Counted from the stretch's first letter, positions 42,967 to 55,358 are shown. The stretch: DNA of 64,000 bases from Branchiostoma floridae (GCF_000003815.2 NC_049990.1:924830-988829), one strand, 5' to 3'. Numbers and translations are program-made. Notes: a model not told the origin generated them from the letters alone.

Positions 42967-43725
42967 CCGTGTGGTAAACAACTCGTGATTAGTCTTTCTT
43001 ACAGGGCGGGGCTGATTGTCTGAAGCTGGATATTTATATTAAGATTAATGTTCATGATGTAAAATGAAATCATGATGCAGGTTTTATAATACACGTCAGA
43101 TCAAAGTTTATTGCACCCGTCACGGGTTTAATGTAAGGAAAGGCGTTGTATACGGTCGACTACTGGCTGCTAAGATTAATCTTGTTCAGTACTACTATTC
43201 AAAGCTACATTAAGTATTCAAAGCATTTTAATAGAAGAAATAACGAGAGTTCAACGGTCTCATACCTTCACCGATTAATTACAACATCAGTGAAAAATAG
43301 ACACAGCACTGGATTCAAACTGCAAATTGACTTTAGACATAATACGGAAGAAGGAATGATGTGTTAAGTTATATATTTTTTTTTAAATTGGGAAATCATG
43401 TTGCAAAGCATCTCTAGTACCCTCCACATTTTTGTATGCTTATCATTGACTAATTAAGCTTGTAACATGTACATAGCTACATCTTAATACTCAAGCCATC
43501 ACAGCGACCCATCAAACTGTTACTGTAGGAATTAGTAGATTGCAAAGTAAGCAAGATTCTGTACAGCTAGCTCTCAATTCAAACTTAGTAATGGCCTCAA
43601 AACAATGCTCAGTGATTAAAATATCAACACAAGCACTAAACACACGACTAAGATTCTACAAAAATACTAAGAATAGCAAACAAAAGCTTCATATTTTCTT
43701 TTACAAGATTCCACACCGAGAAAAA
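42967..43725. other. 3' flank of RTK-G
   Basis: No gene. It is nearly identical to 30551-31289 and probably contains the 3' UTR. Confidence 0.6.
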
Positions 43726-46700
43726 CTACACCACGGTCTCCATTTCAATGACGTCATGTGGAAGCAGTGCACGTCTCAGTTGCAGCAGCCTCTCTACTAT
43801 CTCTTCCGGAGTCGGTCTGGAATCTGCAACGTCGCGCCAACACGACCTCATCAGTCGGTACAGGTCCTCTGGACATCCTGGCGGCTTCTCCAAGCGTATT
43901 CCTTGCCTCAGAATCCCCACCATCTGAAGAAAGCTCAGCTGCATCCTGCCATCGTAGCACGGATCTTTCCCCAGCGTGGTGATCTCCCACAGCAGCACGC
44001 CGAAGGACCAGACGTCACTCTGACAGGTGTACTCGCCGGTCTCGATGGACTCCAGCGCCATCCACTTCAGCGGAAGGAGTTCGTCAACGCCTGGACGGTT
44101 GCATCGGACATACTGATTAGCGGCGTAGACATCTCTGGCCAGTCCAAAGTCAGCCAACTTGGCCACGTCATCGGCAGTGATGAGGACGTTGCGAGCGGCC
44201 ACGTCACGATGGGCGATTCTCAAGCGTTCCAGTTCTTGTAGAGCTCGTGCTATGTGGACTGCGTATCCAAGAAGGCTGCCCAGTAGACCATCCTCGTTGA
44301 CGTTTATTATTCGTCGTAGGAAACCCAAGAGATCACCTTTTGGGGCATATTCCAGAAGAATGTACTTCTCTGCAGACTTGGTGATGAGCCCTACAAGTCG
44401 AACAATGTTGGACTCACGACAATCGCCATCTCGTTGTTGGTGCACAGCTACCAAAATGGCGGCTTCTCTGTAGAAGTCTCGGTAGGACTGTGAGTCCTCG
44501 ACGCGAGCTGTCTTGGCGGCAACGGCGAGCTCTCCCTCAGGTGTGCGCAGATTTCCTTTTCTGACCAGTCCAAACATTCCTTCTCCTATCAGTGGACCAG
44601 GAGTAAGATGGCGGATCTTCTTCTCCCAACGTCCCAGCCAGCCCGGCTGTAGGCTCTGTGCTAGATCCTGCTCCATTCTCCTCAGCTCGAAAAGTATCTT
44701 GTCCTCGTCACCTGTGTCAGGTGCGGAGCAAGCCAGAATGCCTGTTTTATAGAGTATGGTCATCACTATGGCAACAAGTAAGACTAAGGAGCCCAGTGGA
44801 ACTAAACTTTCGAGCAGCGGTTCATCTCTGCTTGTTTGCCATTGGTCACAGTCCCGTCCCGTCCATGGCGTCACACATGCGCAGCTGCCGTCCACGTTGC
44901 TACATGTGGCATTGTTCTTACAGGCACAAATCTGCCGACATCTCCAACCGAACCGACCGTTATTACACGGTTTGCTACAATCCATTCCGTACCATCCGGC
45001 TTCGCATTCACACCTGCCATCGTTTTTGTCACAGGTCGCCCCATTTTGACAGGCACAGTTCATTGCACAGTCTTGACCGTATGTGCCATGGGGACATTTT
45101 GTCTGACACCTGGTTCCTGTCCATCCCGGCGGACAGACACAACCAGCCCAGCGGTCACAGCTGGCACCTTGTAGACAACCACACACTTCATCACACCGGG
45201 CACCTTTTGTGTCTGGAGCACAGTTGGTAACTTTTAGCACAAACGTGGTATTGAGTGTGTTTCCCCGGGTGTCTCGGACCTGGCAGGTGTATGGTCCGTT
45301 GTTGGTTGGTTGTATGTTCGGAACCACAAAGCCTGTCTCATTTACACCAAACCCAACTTTCTCTGCCTTATTTGGAAGTATAACTGACAGGTATACAACA
45401 TCGACATGGTGTGTCTTGCAATGAAACGTGACATTTGCGGAAATGTAGATATCGCGAGGGTCGCTAGGTGTCGTCGTGATGGAGACGTCCTGTTTGGGAA
45501 TGTCACAGGCCACACCATTCCAGCCGGGCGGACATTTGCAGGCACCGTTAAACCCGTGGCAGCGGGCGCCGTTCTTGCAGATGCAGGTTTTGTGGCAAAG
45601 TAAACCGTATTTTCCAACTGGGCAGCCCACTGGGTTTATTTGCAGGTCCAGATATTCAATATTTGCCATTGGCTTTAATTTTGCATCAGCCTCTACGATT
45701 GTTGTTAATCTGATTGGTGCAGTTGGAACTTCGCAGCTGTAGAGCGTTTCTTTTGTTGTAGGATATTCCCAAGAAACCATTATGAAAAATTGGAGATCTT
45801 TATTATCTAGGACAGAGTCTGGAACAAATTTTCCTAAGTAATTAAGTCTTGACTCGTCGTCGTGATCCCTGTTCCTGTACAAGTGAAAGGAAATGTTTGG
45901 NNNNNNNNNNNNNNNNNNNNNNNNNNNNNNNNNNNNNNNNNNNNNNNNNNNNNNNNNNNNNNNNNNNNNNNNNNNNNNNNNNNNNNNNNNNNNNNNNNNN
46001 NNNNNNNNNNNNNNNNNNNNNNNNNNNNNNNNNNNNNNNNNNNNNNNNNNNNNNNNNNNNNNNNNNNNNNNNNNNNNNNNNNNNNNNNNNNNNNNNNNNN
46101 NNNNNNNNNNNNNNNNNNNNNNNNNNNNNNNNNNNTAGTCTTGACTCGTCGTCGTGATCCCTGTTCCTGTACAAGTGAAAGGAAATGTTTGGTAGTTCAG
46201 AATTCGAACGTGCAGTGCATGTAACTTGACGGAATCCTCTGTCCCATATCTCTATTAAATCTGCCAAATGAGGAATGTATCTAGTGTACGAAACTAAGCG
46301 AATGTTACAGTCGCTGTTGTCCATGTGCACCATCCACGGAAGATAATTTGTTGCGTCGACGTCGGTCACTTTGCTGTGTGTCCCACTGCTAAAGAAAACA
46401 TCTCCGATTGTCGTCACGAATTCCCCTGATACAGTTACACTGTATAGTAAATCTTCTGTGTCACCGTTCCGGTTGACCGGAGTTTCACACGTCTCGTTAT
46501 ACACAGGAGGATAGCCCGAGACGTCACTCAACTCTACCTTAACTCTCGTGTTGTGGACTCCACTGCGGATTGTCAGCAGATATGTCGACTGTACTGACCA
46601 GTCCAGCGGGTTGGCGACCACGATAGTGCAGTTCTTCGTCACATTAAAGCGGCCGTACGGATCTCCCTCCATTTTGGCACACGGAAGTTCCGCTTTTTCT

Positions 46701-46855
46701 CCGGCCTGGGTCCCTTGTAGGCTGAAAATGGTCTCCCCAACAGCGACGTTTTCTGGTACGGAAACGCTGAACTCCTGGGCCCCAGCAGAACAAAGAAGGT
46801 TGACAGAAACAACCAAGAAACATACAGCAAGTATTCCCTTCATGTTTACTGCCAT
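43726..46855 (-). CDS. RTK-G: single-exon receptor tyrosine kinase, split only by an assembly artefact
   Basis: The same receptor architecture as RTK-E, with the variable region of the RTK-A type. The two halves are interrupted by 235 N, but the 56 bases left of the gap (45845-45900) are repeated exactly right of it (46137-46192). Overlapping contig ends were therefore left unmerged. Joining 45900 to 46193 keeps one frame and gives 945 residues from the ATG at 46855, or 941 from the ATG at 46843, equal to RTK-E. I prefer these starts over the upstream ATG at 47008 because the signal peptide (KGILAVCFLVVSVNLL) begins right after 46843 and the upstream stretch is charged. The kinase is complete: GEGMFG, Lys, HRDVAARN, DFG, C-terminal ETVV. 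The signal-peptide region and 5' flank differ from A, C and E. Confidence 0.85.
45901..46135. other. spurious assembly gap (235 N) in RTK-G
   Basis: Flanked by an exact 56-base direct repeat, which fits a contig overlap that was scaffolded rather than joined. No sequence needs to be missing. Confidence 0.85.
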
Positions 46856-48831
46856 AATTCCCCGTCCACTTGTATATCTTTGGCGTTGAAAACAGACCCC
46901 AGAGTTAATGGACGGGTTCTCACTCCACTTCCTCGTTCCTGTTGTTGCTTGAAGTTTCGGGTCAGTGCGTGCAAAATCACGATCTCGGGTGTCACCTATC
47001 TCTGACAAATGTAAAGAATTAGCTCATTATCTTGTTTGTTTGAACCTTTATTTTTTCATAAAAGCTCAAATCGGCCTGCAGGCCTTGGTCTTCGCATCTA
47101 AAGCAACATAACTTCGCATTCCTTCTGGAGCTGCACTTTTTTTAAAGTGTCATTGTGTGGTTTAAAATAGGTGCAATACTGGAAAGGCGTGCCAAATATC
47201 TTGCAAAAGTATACATATATAACGCTGAGAATAGGCCTGATCCTAACCTCTGCTTGGAGATGGTCGAAATTTATCAGTAGGTAGACAAAGGTTGTCTGAG
47301 TGTTTAAGACTATCTTTTAGCGTATCACATTGAAAACATGGGAAACTAAAACCCATATTATGACAATTTATGACAGTCGTTTGATATCATGATACGCAAA
47401 AAAATCAGCAACGATGTTTCCTCTTCCGCCCATTGTGACACTGGATAAAACCCCTGACGTCACAGTTATTTCTGTTGCTGCCTTTTGAGGGGATCTCCGG
47501 AACAGTGTTGGAAAGGGGATCTCCCGTGTAATGTTGGGAGTGTACATTTCCTGCACAGTGTCACGCTCTGAAGGATAACCGCGTCGAATCTCAATTCGAT
47601 TAATTCAATCTCAAAAGTCCCTTTGTAATATCTGTGACTGAACAAATAACTGTACGTGGCCTTGCGTAGTTCCTCTCCTGTATAGCAGAATTATTTAAAT
47701 GTTTCACAAACAGCACTTCAGTACTGCCGCGGGGTTATGTGCAATTTCTCAGAACCTCTTGATGAGGAAGTGCACCGTGAATCCCTTCGTATTGTTAGTA
47801 TGCATCTATTGATGATTATACAAACAAGTGTGTACGGGTTGTGACGGAACAAGCAGTATGCAGTGTCACGTAGTTCCTCTTTTGTAGAGCAGAAGTTGTT
47901 TAAAGTTTCGAAAAGAACTTAAGTGTTAGCTACGTTAACAGTACTTCAGGGTACTAGTATACAAACAAGTGTGTACGGGTTGTGACGGAACAAGCAGTAT
48001 GCAGTGTCACGTAGTTCCTCTTTTGTAGAGCAGAAGTTGTTTAAAGTTTCGAAAAGAACTTAAGTGTTAGCTACGTTAACAGTACTTCAGGGTACTAGTA
48101 TACAAACAAGTGTGTACGGGTTGTGACGGAACAAGCAGTATGTAGTGTCACGTAGTTCCTCTTTTGTAGAGCAGAAGTCGTTTAAAGTTTCGAAAAGAAC
48201 TCAAGTGTTAGCTATAGCTACGTTAACAGTAATTCAGGGTAATTCAAACATTATACAGGAACCCCTGATGAGGAACTTTATTTGTTATAAAACTCTTGCA
48301 GACATTCTTCTATTAGGTATTACCTACACTTTAATAGTGCGCCCAAAAGCAGTTACTCAAGCAAAAGCATATGGTTTTGGAAACTGTCGGACGTTTCAGA
48401 CAGCCTTCCGGTGTCATTCTTCATAGGATATAAAAGCTCTCTTAAACAAAGATCTCTCCAGTATGGCAGGCGAAAGACACCGGATGGTTGTCTGAAAGGT
48501 CTGATCCTAATAATCAGTAACTGCTTTCTGGCATATCGTTTTACCTGGATGTCTCACCTTTATCGGCGTACTTTAATACTGGTCCTGCTCTCGACTTGTT
48601 AGATAACTAAAGCAAACTGGTCGAGACAGGTAGTCCATTTACTTTAGGTCAGAAGTTGTTAAAAGAACTTATTTCAGTTTTTTGGAAACTGCACTTTAGT
48701 ACAGCCAAGGGATAATTTGTGATTCATACAGGATCTTCTGAAGAGGAAGTGAATTGTAAATCTCTTTGTACTATGGACAGACAGACATCTATTAATGATT
48801 AAAAACTTAATTGCAGGTTCCTCATTCCAGG
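46856..48831. promoter_or_regulatory. shared intergenic region between divergent RTK-G and RTK-H
   Basis: About 2 kb separates the two starts in head-to-head orientation. The first 100 bases upstream of RTK-G retain the family 5' flank (GACGGGTTCTCACTCC). The rest is unlike the other RTK upstream regions. It contains three tandem 141-bp repeats and an older duplication: 47690-47820 resembles 48650-48800. A bidirectional promoter is possible but not shown. Confidence 0.5.
47818..48245. repeat. 141-bp tandem repeat, three copies
   Basis: Copies begin at 47818, 47959 and 48100 with ATACAAACAAGTGTGTACGG. The first two are almost identical and the third has a few changes and a small insertion. 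A more diverged partial copy lies just upstream near 47655. Confidence 0.95.
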
Positions 48832-48838
48832 TGTATAA
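48832..48838 (+). promoter_or_regulatory. TATA box candidate for RTK-H
   Basis: TATAAAA lies 90 bases before the chosen ATG (48922), leaving room for a transcription start about 30 bases downstream and a 5' UTR of about 60 bases. No promoter assay exists here. Confidence 0.5.
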
Positions 48839-48921
48839 AAACACGACCATATAAGGAAGTTAGTCAGATCTTCAGGCAGGCAAACTTCTGGCGAGTACAT
48901 AGGAAAAACGTCCAACAAAAC

Positions 48922-51615
48922 ATGGCGACTAGTTTTCAGGCATTACTTGTTGCAACATGCTGCTTTCAATTGTACTTTTGCGTCTCAACTGGAATACCCG
49001 GCTTTGCCGTTTCCATTCCTAACTTTAACGTTTCCGTACCAGAAAACGTCGCTGTTGGGGAGACCATTTTCAGCCTACCAGGGACCCGGGCTGGAGAAAA
49101 AGCGGAACTTCCGTGTGCCAAAATGGAGGGAGATCCGTACGGCCGCTTTAATGTGACGAAGAACTGCACTATTGTGGTCGCCAACCCGCTGGACTGGTCA
49201 GTACAGTCGGCATATCTGCTGACAATCCGCAGTGGAGTCCACAACACGAGAGTTAAGGTAGAGTTGAGTGACGTTGAGGACTATCCTCCTGTGTATAACG
49301 AGACGTGTGAGACTCCGGTCAGACCTGAAAGTGAAATGGGAGATTTACTATATCGATTACAGATGAGTTTAGAGGTAGTGACGACAGATGGAGACATAAT
49401 ATCTGGTAGTCAGGTGTATAGCAACACCTCTGACCTCTGGAAGGTCAAACCTCCTGCTGAATGGCAGGTTCAAACAGACAACGACCATTGTAAAGTCCGT
49501 ATCATTTCGTATGACACTAACGCGGATATTCAGGACTCATTGGACGACCTGTGGAACAAAGATATATTCCAGTTGATGTGTACCTCTGATTCTGAGCTAT
49601 CGAGTATTTTCATTGATTTGTATGATCTCAAAAATTGGGAACCCGGGCTTGGCCCATTGAGAAAATATGTTCCCGAATCCTGGACAGATGACAACAGAAA
49701 TCTCGGCATCGTCCTAATGTGGTCCTGGTCATTTCCTACAACAAGAACAAAATCATTTTCTTGCGACGTGCCACAAGACATAAAATTTACGATCAGGAAT
49801 CGCCCAATATTAATGGCAATCGAGGCATATATCCAATATCTGGAGATAGACCTAGAGCCAATGGGCTGTCCACTTGGAAAATATGGTTTTCGTTGTCACA
49901 AAACCTGCATCGNNNNNNNNNNNNNNNNNNNNNNNNNNNNNNNNNNNNNNNNNNNNNNNNNNNNNNNNNNNNNNNNNNNNNNNNNNNNNNNNNNNNNNNN
50001 NNNNNNNNNNNNTCCAAACATACAACCAACCAACAACGGACCATACACCTGCCAGGTCCGAGACACCCGGAGAAACACACTCAACACCACGTTTGTGCTC
50101 AATGTTACCAACTGTGCCACGGCTCCAGGCACAAAAGGTGCCCGGTGTGATGAAGTGTGTGGTTGCCTACAAGGTGCCAGCTGTGACCGCTGGGCTGGTT
50201 GTGTCTGTCCGCCGGGATGGACAGGAACCAGGTGTCAGACCAAATGTCTGGAGGGCACGTACGGTCAAGACTGTGCAAGGAACTGTACCTGTCAAAATGA
50301 GGCGAGCTGTAGCTCTAGCGACGGCATCTGTGACTGCACTGCTGGATGGTACGGAAGGAATTGTAGCAAACCCTGTAAAGATGGTCGCTTCGGTTTGCAA
50401 TGTCAGCAGGTTTGTACATGTAAGAACAGTGCTGTGTGTAGCAACGTGGACGGCAGCTGTGAATGTGTGACGCCATGGACGGGACAGGACTGTGACCAAT
50501 TGGAGACAAGCAGAGATGAAGCGCTGCTCGAAAGCCTGGTCCCACTGGGCTCCTTAGTCTTACTTGTTGCCATAGTGATGGCCATACTCTACAAAATGCG
50601 AGTTCTGGCTTGCTCCGTGCCCGACATAAGCGAGGAAGACAAGATACTTTTCGAGCTGAGGAGAATGGAGCAGGATCTAGCACAGAGTCTACAGCCGGGC
50701 TGGCTGGGACGTTGGGAGAAGAAGATCAAACATCTTACTCCTGGTCCACTGATAGGAGAAGGAATGTTTGGACTAATCAGAAAAGGAAAACTGCGCACAC
50801 CTAAGGGAGAGCTCACCATTGCCGCCAAGACAGTTCGCGTCGAGGATTCACAGTCTTATCGAGACTTCTACAGAGAAGCAGCCATTTTGGTAGCTGTGCA
50901 CCAACAGCGAGATGGCGATTGTCGTGAGTCCAACATTGTTCGACTTTTCGGGCTCATCACCAAGTCTGCGGAGAAGTACATTCTTCTGGAATATGCCCCC
51001 AAAGGTGACCTCTTAGGTTTCCTACGACGATCTGGGAACATCAATGAGGAAGGCCTACTTGGAAACCTTCTTGGATACGCAGTCCACGTAGCACGAGCTC
51101 TACAAGAGCTGGAACGCTTGAGAATCGCCCATCGTGACGTGGCCGCTCGCAACGTCCTCATCAATGCCGATGACGTGGCCAAGTTGGCTGACTTTGGATT
51201 GGCTAGAGATGTCTACGCCACTACTCAGTATGTTCGATGCAACCGGCCAGGCGTTGACGAACTCCTTCCGCTGAAGTGGATGGCGCTGGAGTCCATCGAG
51301 ACCGGCGAGTACACCTGTCAGAGTGACGTCTGGTCCTTCGGCGTGCTGCTGTGGGAGATCGCCACGCTGGGGAAAGATCCGTGCTACGACGGCAGGATGC
51401 AGCTGAGCTTTCTTCAGATGGTGGGGATTCTGAGGCAAGGAATACGGTTGGAGAGGCCGCCGGGATGTCCAGAGGACCTGTACCGACTGATGAGGTCGTG
51501 TTGGCGCGACGTTCCAGATACCAGACCGACTCCGGAAGGGATAGAAGAGAGGCTGCTGCAACTGGGACGTGCCCTGCTTCCATATGACGTCATTGAAATG
51601 GAGACTGTTTTGTGA
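48922..51615 (+). CDS. RTK-H: single-exon receptor tyrosine kinase on the opposite strand
   Basis: Fifth member of the family. The start is the ATG at 48922 (MATSFQALLVATC...), which begins a signal peptide; the in-frame ATG at 48811 would put 37 charged residues before it. Cadherin-like domain, a private (third) type of variable region, the first EGF up to a 100-N gap, the end of the Ig-like domain, EGFs, membrane helix and kinase follow. By comparison with RTK-G about 75 residues are missing at the gap. The frame happens to stay open across 100 N, but the true gap must be nearer 230 bases. Kinase motifs are intact (GEGMFG, AAKTV, HRDVAARN, DFG) and the end is ETVL, still a class I PDZ-type end. 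It probably arose by inverted duplication. Confidence 0.85.
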   Translation: MATSFQALLVATCCFQLYFCVSTGIPGFAVSIPNFNVSVPENVAVGETIFSLPGTRAGEKAELPCAKMEGDPYGRFNVTKNCTIVVANPLDWSVQSAYLLTIRSGVHNTRVKVELSDVEDYPPVYNETCETPVRPESEMGDLLYRLQMSLEVVTTDGDIISGSQVYSNTSDLWKVKPPAEWQVQTDNDHCKVRIISYDTNADIQDSLDDLWNKDIFQLMCTSDSELSSIFIDLYDLKNWEPGLGPLRKYVPESWTDDNRNLGIVLMWSWSFPTTRTKSFSCDVPQDIKFTIRNRPILMAIEAYIQYLEIDLEPMGCPLGKYGFRCHKTCIXXXXXXXXXXXXXXXXXXXXXXXXXXXXXXXXXXPNIQPTNNGPYTCQVRDTRRNTLNTTFVLNVTNCATAPGTKGARCDEVCGCLQGASCDRWAGCVCPPGWTGTRCQTKCLEGTYGQDCARNCTCQNEASCSSSDGICDCTAGWYGRNCSKPCKDGRFGLQCQQVCTCKNSAVCSNVDGSCECVTPWTGQDCDQLETSRDEALLESLVPLGSLVLLVAIVMAILYKMRVLACSVPDISEEDKILFELRRMEQDLAQSLQPGWLGRWEKKIKHLTPGPLIGEGMFGLIRKGKLRTPKGELTIAAKTVRVEDSQSYRDFYREAAILVAVHQQRDGDCRESNIVRLFGLITKSAEKYILLEYAPKGDLLGFLRRSGNINEEGLLGNLLGYAVHVARALQELERLRIAHRDVAARNVLINADDVAKLADFGLARDVYATTQYVRCNRPGVDELLPLKWMALESIETGEYTCQSDVWSFGVLLWEIATLGKDPCYDGRMQLSFLQMVGILRQGIRLERPPGCPEDLYRLMRSCWRDVPDTRPTPEGIEERLLQLGRALLPYDVIEMETVL
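49913..50012. other. assembly gap (100 N) in RTK-H
   Basis: Hides the rest of the first EGF and most of the Ig-like domain; about 230 bases are expected from RTK-G. Confidence 0.85.
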
Positions 51616-52066
51616 CGTCAAACAATATTTAAAAATACTTTAGTAAATATTTAGAGGCACTGAATTCTTTGAAGTCAATTTTTCTGTTGTATGAAAGAAT
51701 CATTTTGTCTTGTGTTAGGATTAGAATTTATCTAAGTAGTTTCTTTAGTTTTAATATTTTATTTTACACTGTAAATTGTACCATAAGGAACGGATTGTGC
51801 TTTATGAATATATCAGAAAAGAGTTTCCATATTTTGAACATCTTATTGTAACGGATAAATTTCTATTTTTGATGCGCCTAGATAAACCCTGTATATTAAA
51901 CATTATTTGTTCCTATATCTACACCTGTACAAAGCAGCGAGAAGATGTCGACCATAATGTTAGCTTAGTACCTTCAATTAGTTAAATTGAATCTTGTTGT
52001 CCCTGCATATGTCTGTTATGTCTGTTATCTGTGACCTGTACCTAGCCCGTCGAGGCATGAATTTAC

Positions 52067-52072
52067 AATAAA
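52067..52072 (+). terminator. polyadenylation signal candidate for RTK-H
   Basis: AATAAA about 450 bases after the stop codon, followed by a T-rich stretch (TGTCTTTCATTATT). It is the first good hexamer downstream on this strand. Confidence 0.55.
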
Positions 52073-55000
52073 TGTCTTTCATTATTAATATTAATAAACA
52101 ATAAGAACGAAGTAGGTAAATAGACAATATGGTATAATTAATCAGCTTTATTTCCTTTTAATCTGTACTGATTCATTCTTGCTCAAAAATAACCTCACGT
52201 ATCAACGTAAGCCTAGCAATGACACGAAAACTTTAATTTGCCAAAGTTGACATTCAAATACTCTACGAGAAAATAAAACCAAAAGTAATAATTACATCAC
52301 GGTCGACACTAAGTGCATATTTCACGTTGAATAGGGATGATAACTTTAATAGCGATTCTATCATATCAGTAAGTTAATTCTTCTAACAAAAACGCACTAA
52401 AATTGCATCAATCCGCATAACATTCATCTTTACACGCATTAGAAGGAAAAAAGTAGCATCTTTCAGATTAATGGTTCATTACACAAGAAATGCTACAAAA
52501 TTATCTCTCATACTTTTGTCTACAAGCGTTTCCTATGCTGTACAGATGAGAAAAATGATATGTTAAAACAAAGAGCTTTGAATGGTAATTAGACAAACAC
52601 TGAATAAAATCATTTACATACACAACGTTTGGTCGTATCCTCTAAATATTCATACATTTGCAAGATTTACAAAAAAGGCTAACAATTAATTGCACATACT
52701 TCTTATTCTCGTACCAGCAGATTGTCTTGCAGTTCATTTTAGTTCATTACGGTTCATTACTAATTCAACGGAAGTTTGCACAGCGTAACTAGAAGATACA
52801 GAAAGTCAAACACATAGGTATGAAGTTCCTTGGAACACATTTTTGGACTGAGAGCATCCACTGTAACACAGATGTGTCATAAAAACTTAAACAAAGATTA
52901 CATGATTGTGGTCCAATAAACCAGCATTGATGGCGGTTTTCTCAGTAGAACTTATAAATGTTTAACAACATCAGTGAAATATGGAAACTGCACGGAATCC
53001 AATCTTTAAGCATGCATTTAAGCATGCGTAAATATGACTTTAAAAAATGAAAGCAGTGCTTTACGTAATCTTTACGAATTACGAATTACAGAGCTGATTT
53101 ACCTGGTTGCTCTGACTTTTAGCTGATTAAGACTGCCATCTTTTGTTGTAAATTTGGGAGAACGATTAGCTTTTGCTGAATTTCCTATTGATAATTAGAA
53201 TCAGAAATGGACTAAAATCATTTCCAATTTGAAACTTTATCTCCATGCAATGTCGCTACAATCTATCAAAGTACTAAGCACTCATTAGTGGGAATCGAAT
53301 TGTTATAAATTATTTCCAANNNNNNNNNNNNNNNNNNNNNNNNNNNNNNNNNNNNNNNNNNNNNNNNNNNNNNNNNNNNNNNNNNNNNNNNNNNNNNNNN
53401 NNNNNNNNNNNNNNNNNNNNNNNNNNNNNNNNNNNNNNNNNNNNNNNNNNNNNNNNNNNNNNNNNNNNNNNNNNNNNNNNNNNNNNNNNNNNNNNNNNNN
53501 NNNNNNNNNNNNNNNNNNNNNNNNNNNNNNNNNNNNNNNNNNNNNNNNNNNNNNNNNNNNNNNNNNNNNNNNNNNNNNNNNNNNNNNNNNNNNNNNNNNN
53601 NNNNNNNNNNNNNNNNNNNNNNNNNNNNNNNNNNNNNNNNNNNNNNNNNNNNNNNNNNNNNNNNNNNNNNNNNNNNNNNNNNNNNNNNNNNNNNNNNNNN
53701 NNNNNNNNNNNNNNNAATGTAAAGAGTGTTTGCACACACGTGACACAACATAGTTCGCCATGATGGATGGCTAAATCTGGAGGTTAAATTTGAATGTATT
53801 AACTAATCACACCAGCGTTTACGTATGCAAATTTAAAGGTATGACTCTTCTTGGTTTAACCAACCAGTATGGTGTCTGTAACGTACAAACACGTGATTTA
53901 TCAAAAGTCATGATATGTTTTTAATCTGACCTAATCTGAGGTCAAGTTCAACAGCTTTTGCATCCTGATATGTCAAAGGTCAGGCATTCGGCCAATCGCA
54001 ACGTAACGATAAACTTAGTTTTGACCGGACGCTTAGGTCGCGTAATTGTGACATTCACGTAACAGCGTTTGATTTGCTCCTCAATCTTTTATAACAGACA
54101 ACCACCATAGGAGAAAATTTGGCAACAATTGATCAGAAACTGTGCCCGTCAATTGTAGAGAGTTATTGCCGAACAACATGAATATTCGTAGTTTTTTTCT
54201 TATTATCAGATCTTAAACGTTTGGAGGATGCCACACTTGCAATCAGAATTGATGCTACAGCCGTCGTTTCAACGTGGAACTAAATCTTCTTGGAAAATCT
54301 TGCATTGCAGCATACTCTATTGAGGCACGATCGGGTCCATATATCAGAACAGGCGGCACTTAGAAGGTTTTGTAGAAATCTCTGAAGATTGCACCATAAA
54401 TTTCCTCTGTACGAAATATTTACATTATCTTCTTACCTGATTCCTTCTCTAAAACATTAAGACTCTCAATCCGTTATTCTTTGTCATATTGACACGTAAC
54501 TGCGGTTTGATACGATGGTAATTCAATTGGTCCCCTTAATATTTCATCAATAAAATTTTCTACAGCAAAAGAAAGAACCTGCAACAACAGTACCTACTGT
54601 ACATCTTGAAACTTTTGCGGTGGTTTCATTTTCGCGATGACATGACCGTCGCGAAGTCATTACACAACAAATATACAACTGCAATGTTTACAGCGAATAT
54701 TCTACTATAACCAGTGATCACGGCGAATGTACAATTTACATGTCTCAACCGCGAATAATGGAAAACATCGCGAAAATTAAAACCTGATTTTTCCCTTCAA
54801 CGCGAAAAAGAACCACCGCGAAAGTCAATGGTAATAACCACTACGTCATCGTCAGCTAATCAGAAAGACGACTAAAAATAGACAATAAGGTTGCACTTCT
54901 GGTGGCGATTTTGACCTTACAATTTCAATACAGTTATTCACTACTACTAACATCTACGAATCGGACATTGCAAGAGGTGCCATGCACTCCACTATAAGTT

Positions 55001-55358
55001 ACTTGGCCATGCTCACCTGCTAATTTCACTGCAACAGGTTGTCCATGGCAACCCACGGGTAAGATATCATGATTGTAAAATTAATACAGGCTATAACCGT
55101 GGTCTGTGACACTTTCTTAGAAATTTAAATTTAATCTCATACAGATTTTACCTACTAGTTTTCCAGAAAGTCTGGGTACTGTTGCAAGCGTATCTGATTG
55201 TGGGAAGATGATACACATACAATCAATGCCAAATGACTTTTGAGGAGGCCCTTGCACCTTCCGGCACCATGTGGTCAATTTTCTTTTAGAATGAAGCATT
55301 TCTGCAGGTTACGCATAAACTTTATGTGTTTCTTCCACAACAAAAACACCCTTATCTT
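52073..55358. other. gene-free intergenic region
   Basis: Mostly AT-rich unique-looking sequence with no convincing frame on either strand and no RNA gene that I can see. It separates the receptor array from the GALNT gene. Confidence 0.6.
53320..53715. other. assembly gap (396 N)
   Basis: Run of N in intergenic sequence; open frames drawn through it are meaningless. Confidence 0.99.

Noticed and set aside
46856-47008. Upstream ATG of RTK-G at 47008
   Set aside because: It would place about 50 charged residues before the signal peptide, and paralogues start at the signal peptide.
53266-53761. Long frames through N runs (also 16031-16298, 45849-46224)
   Set aside because: They consist of N only and carry no information.
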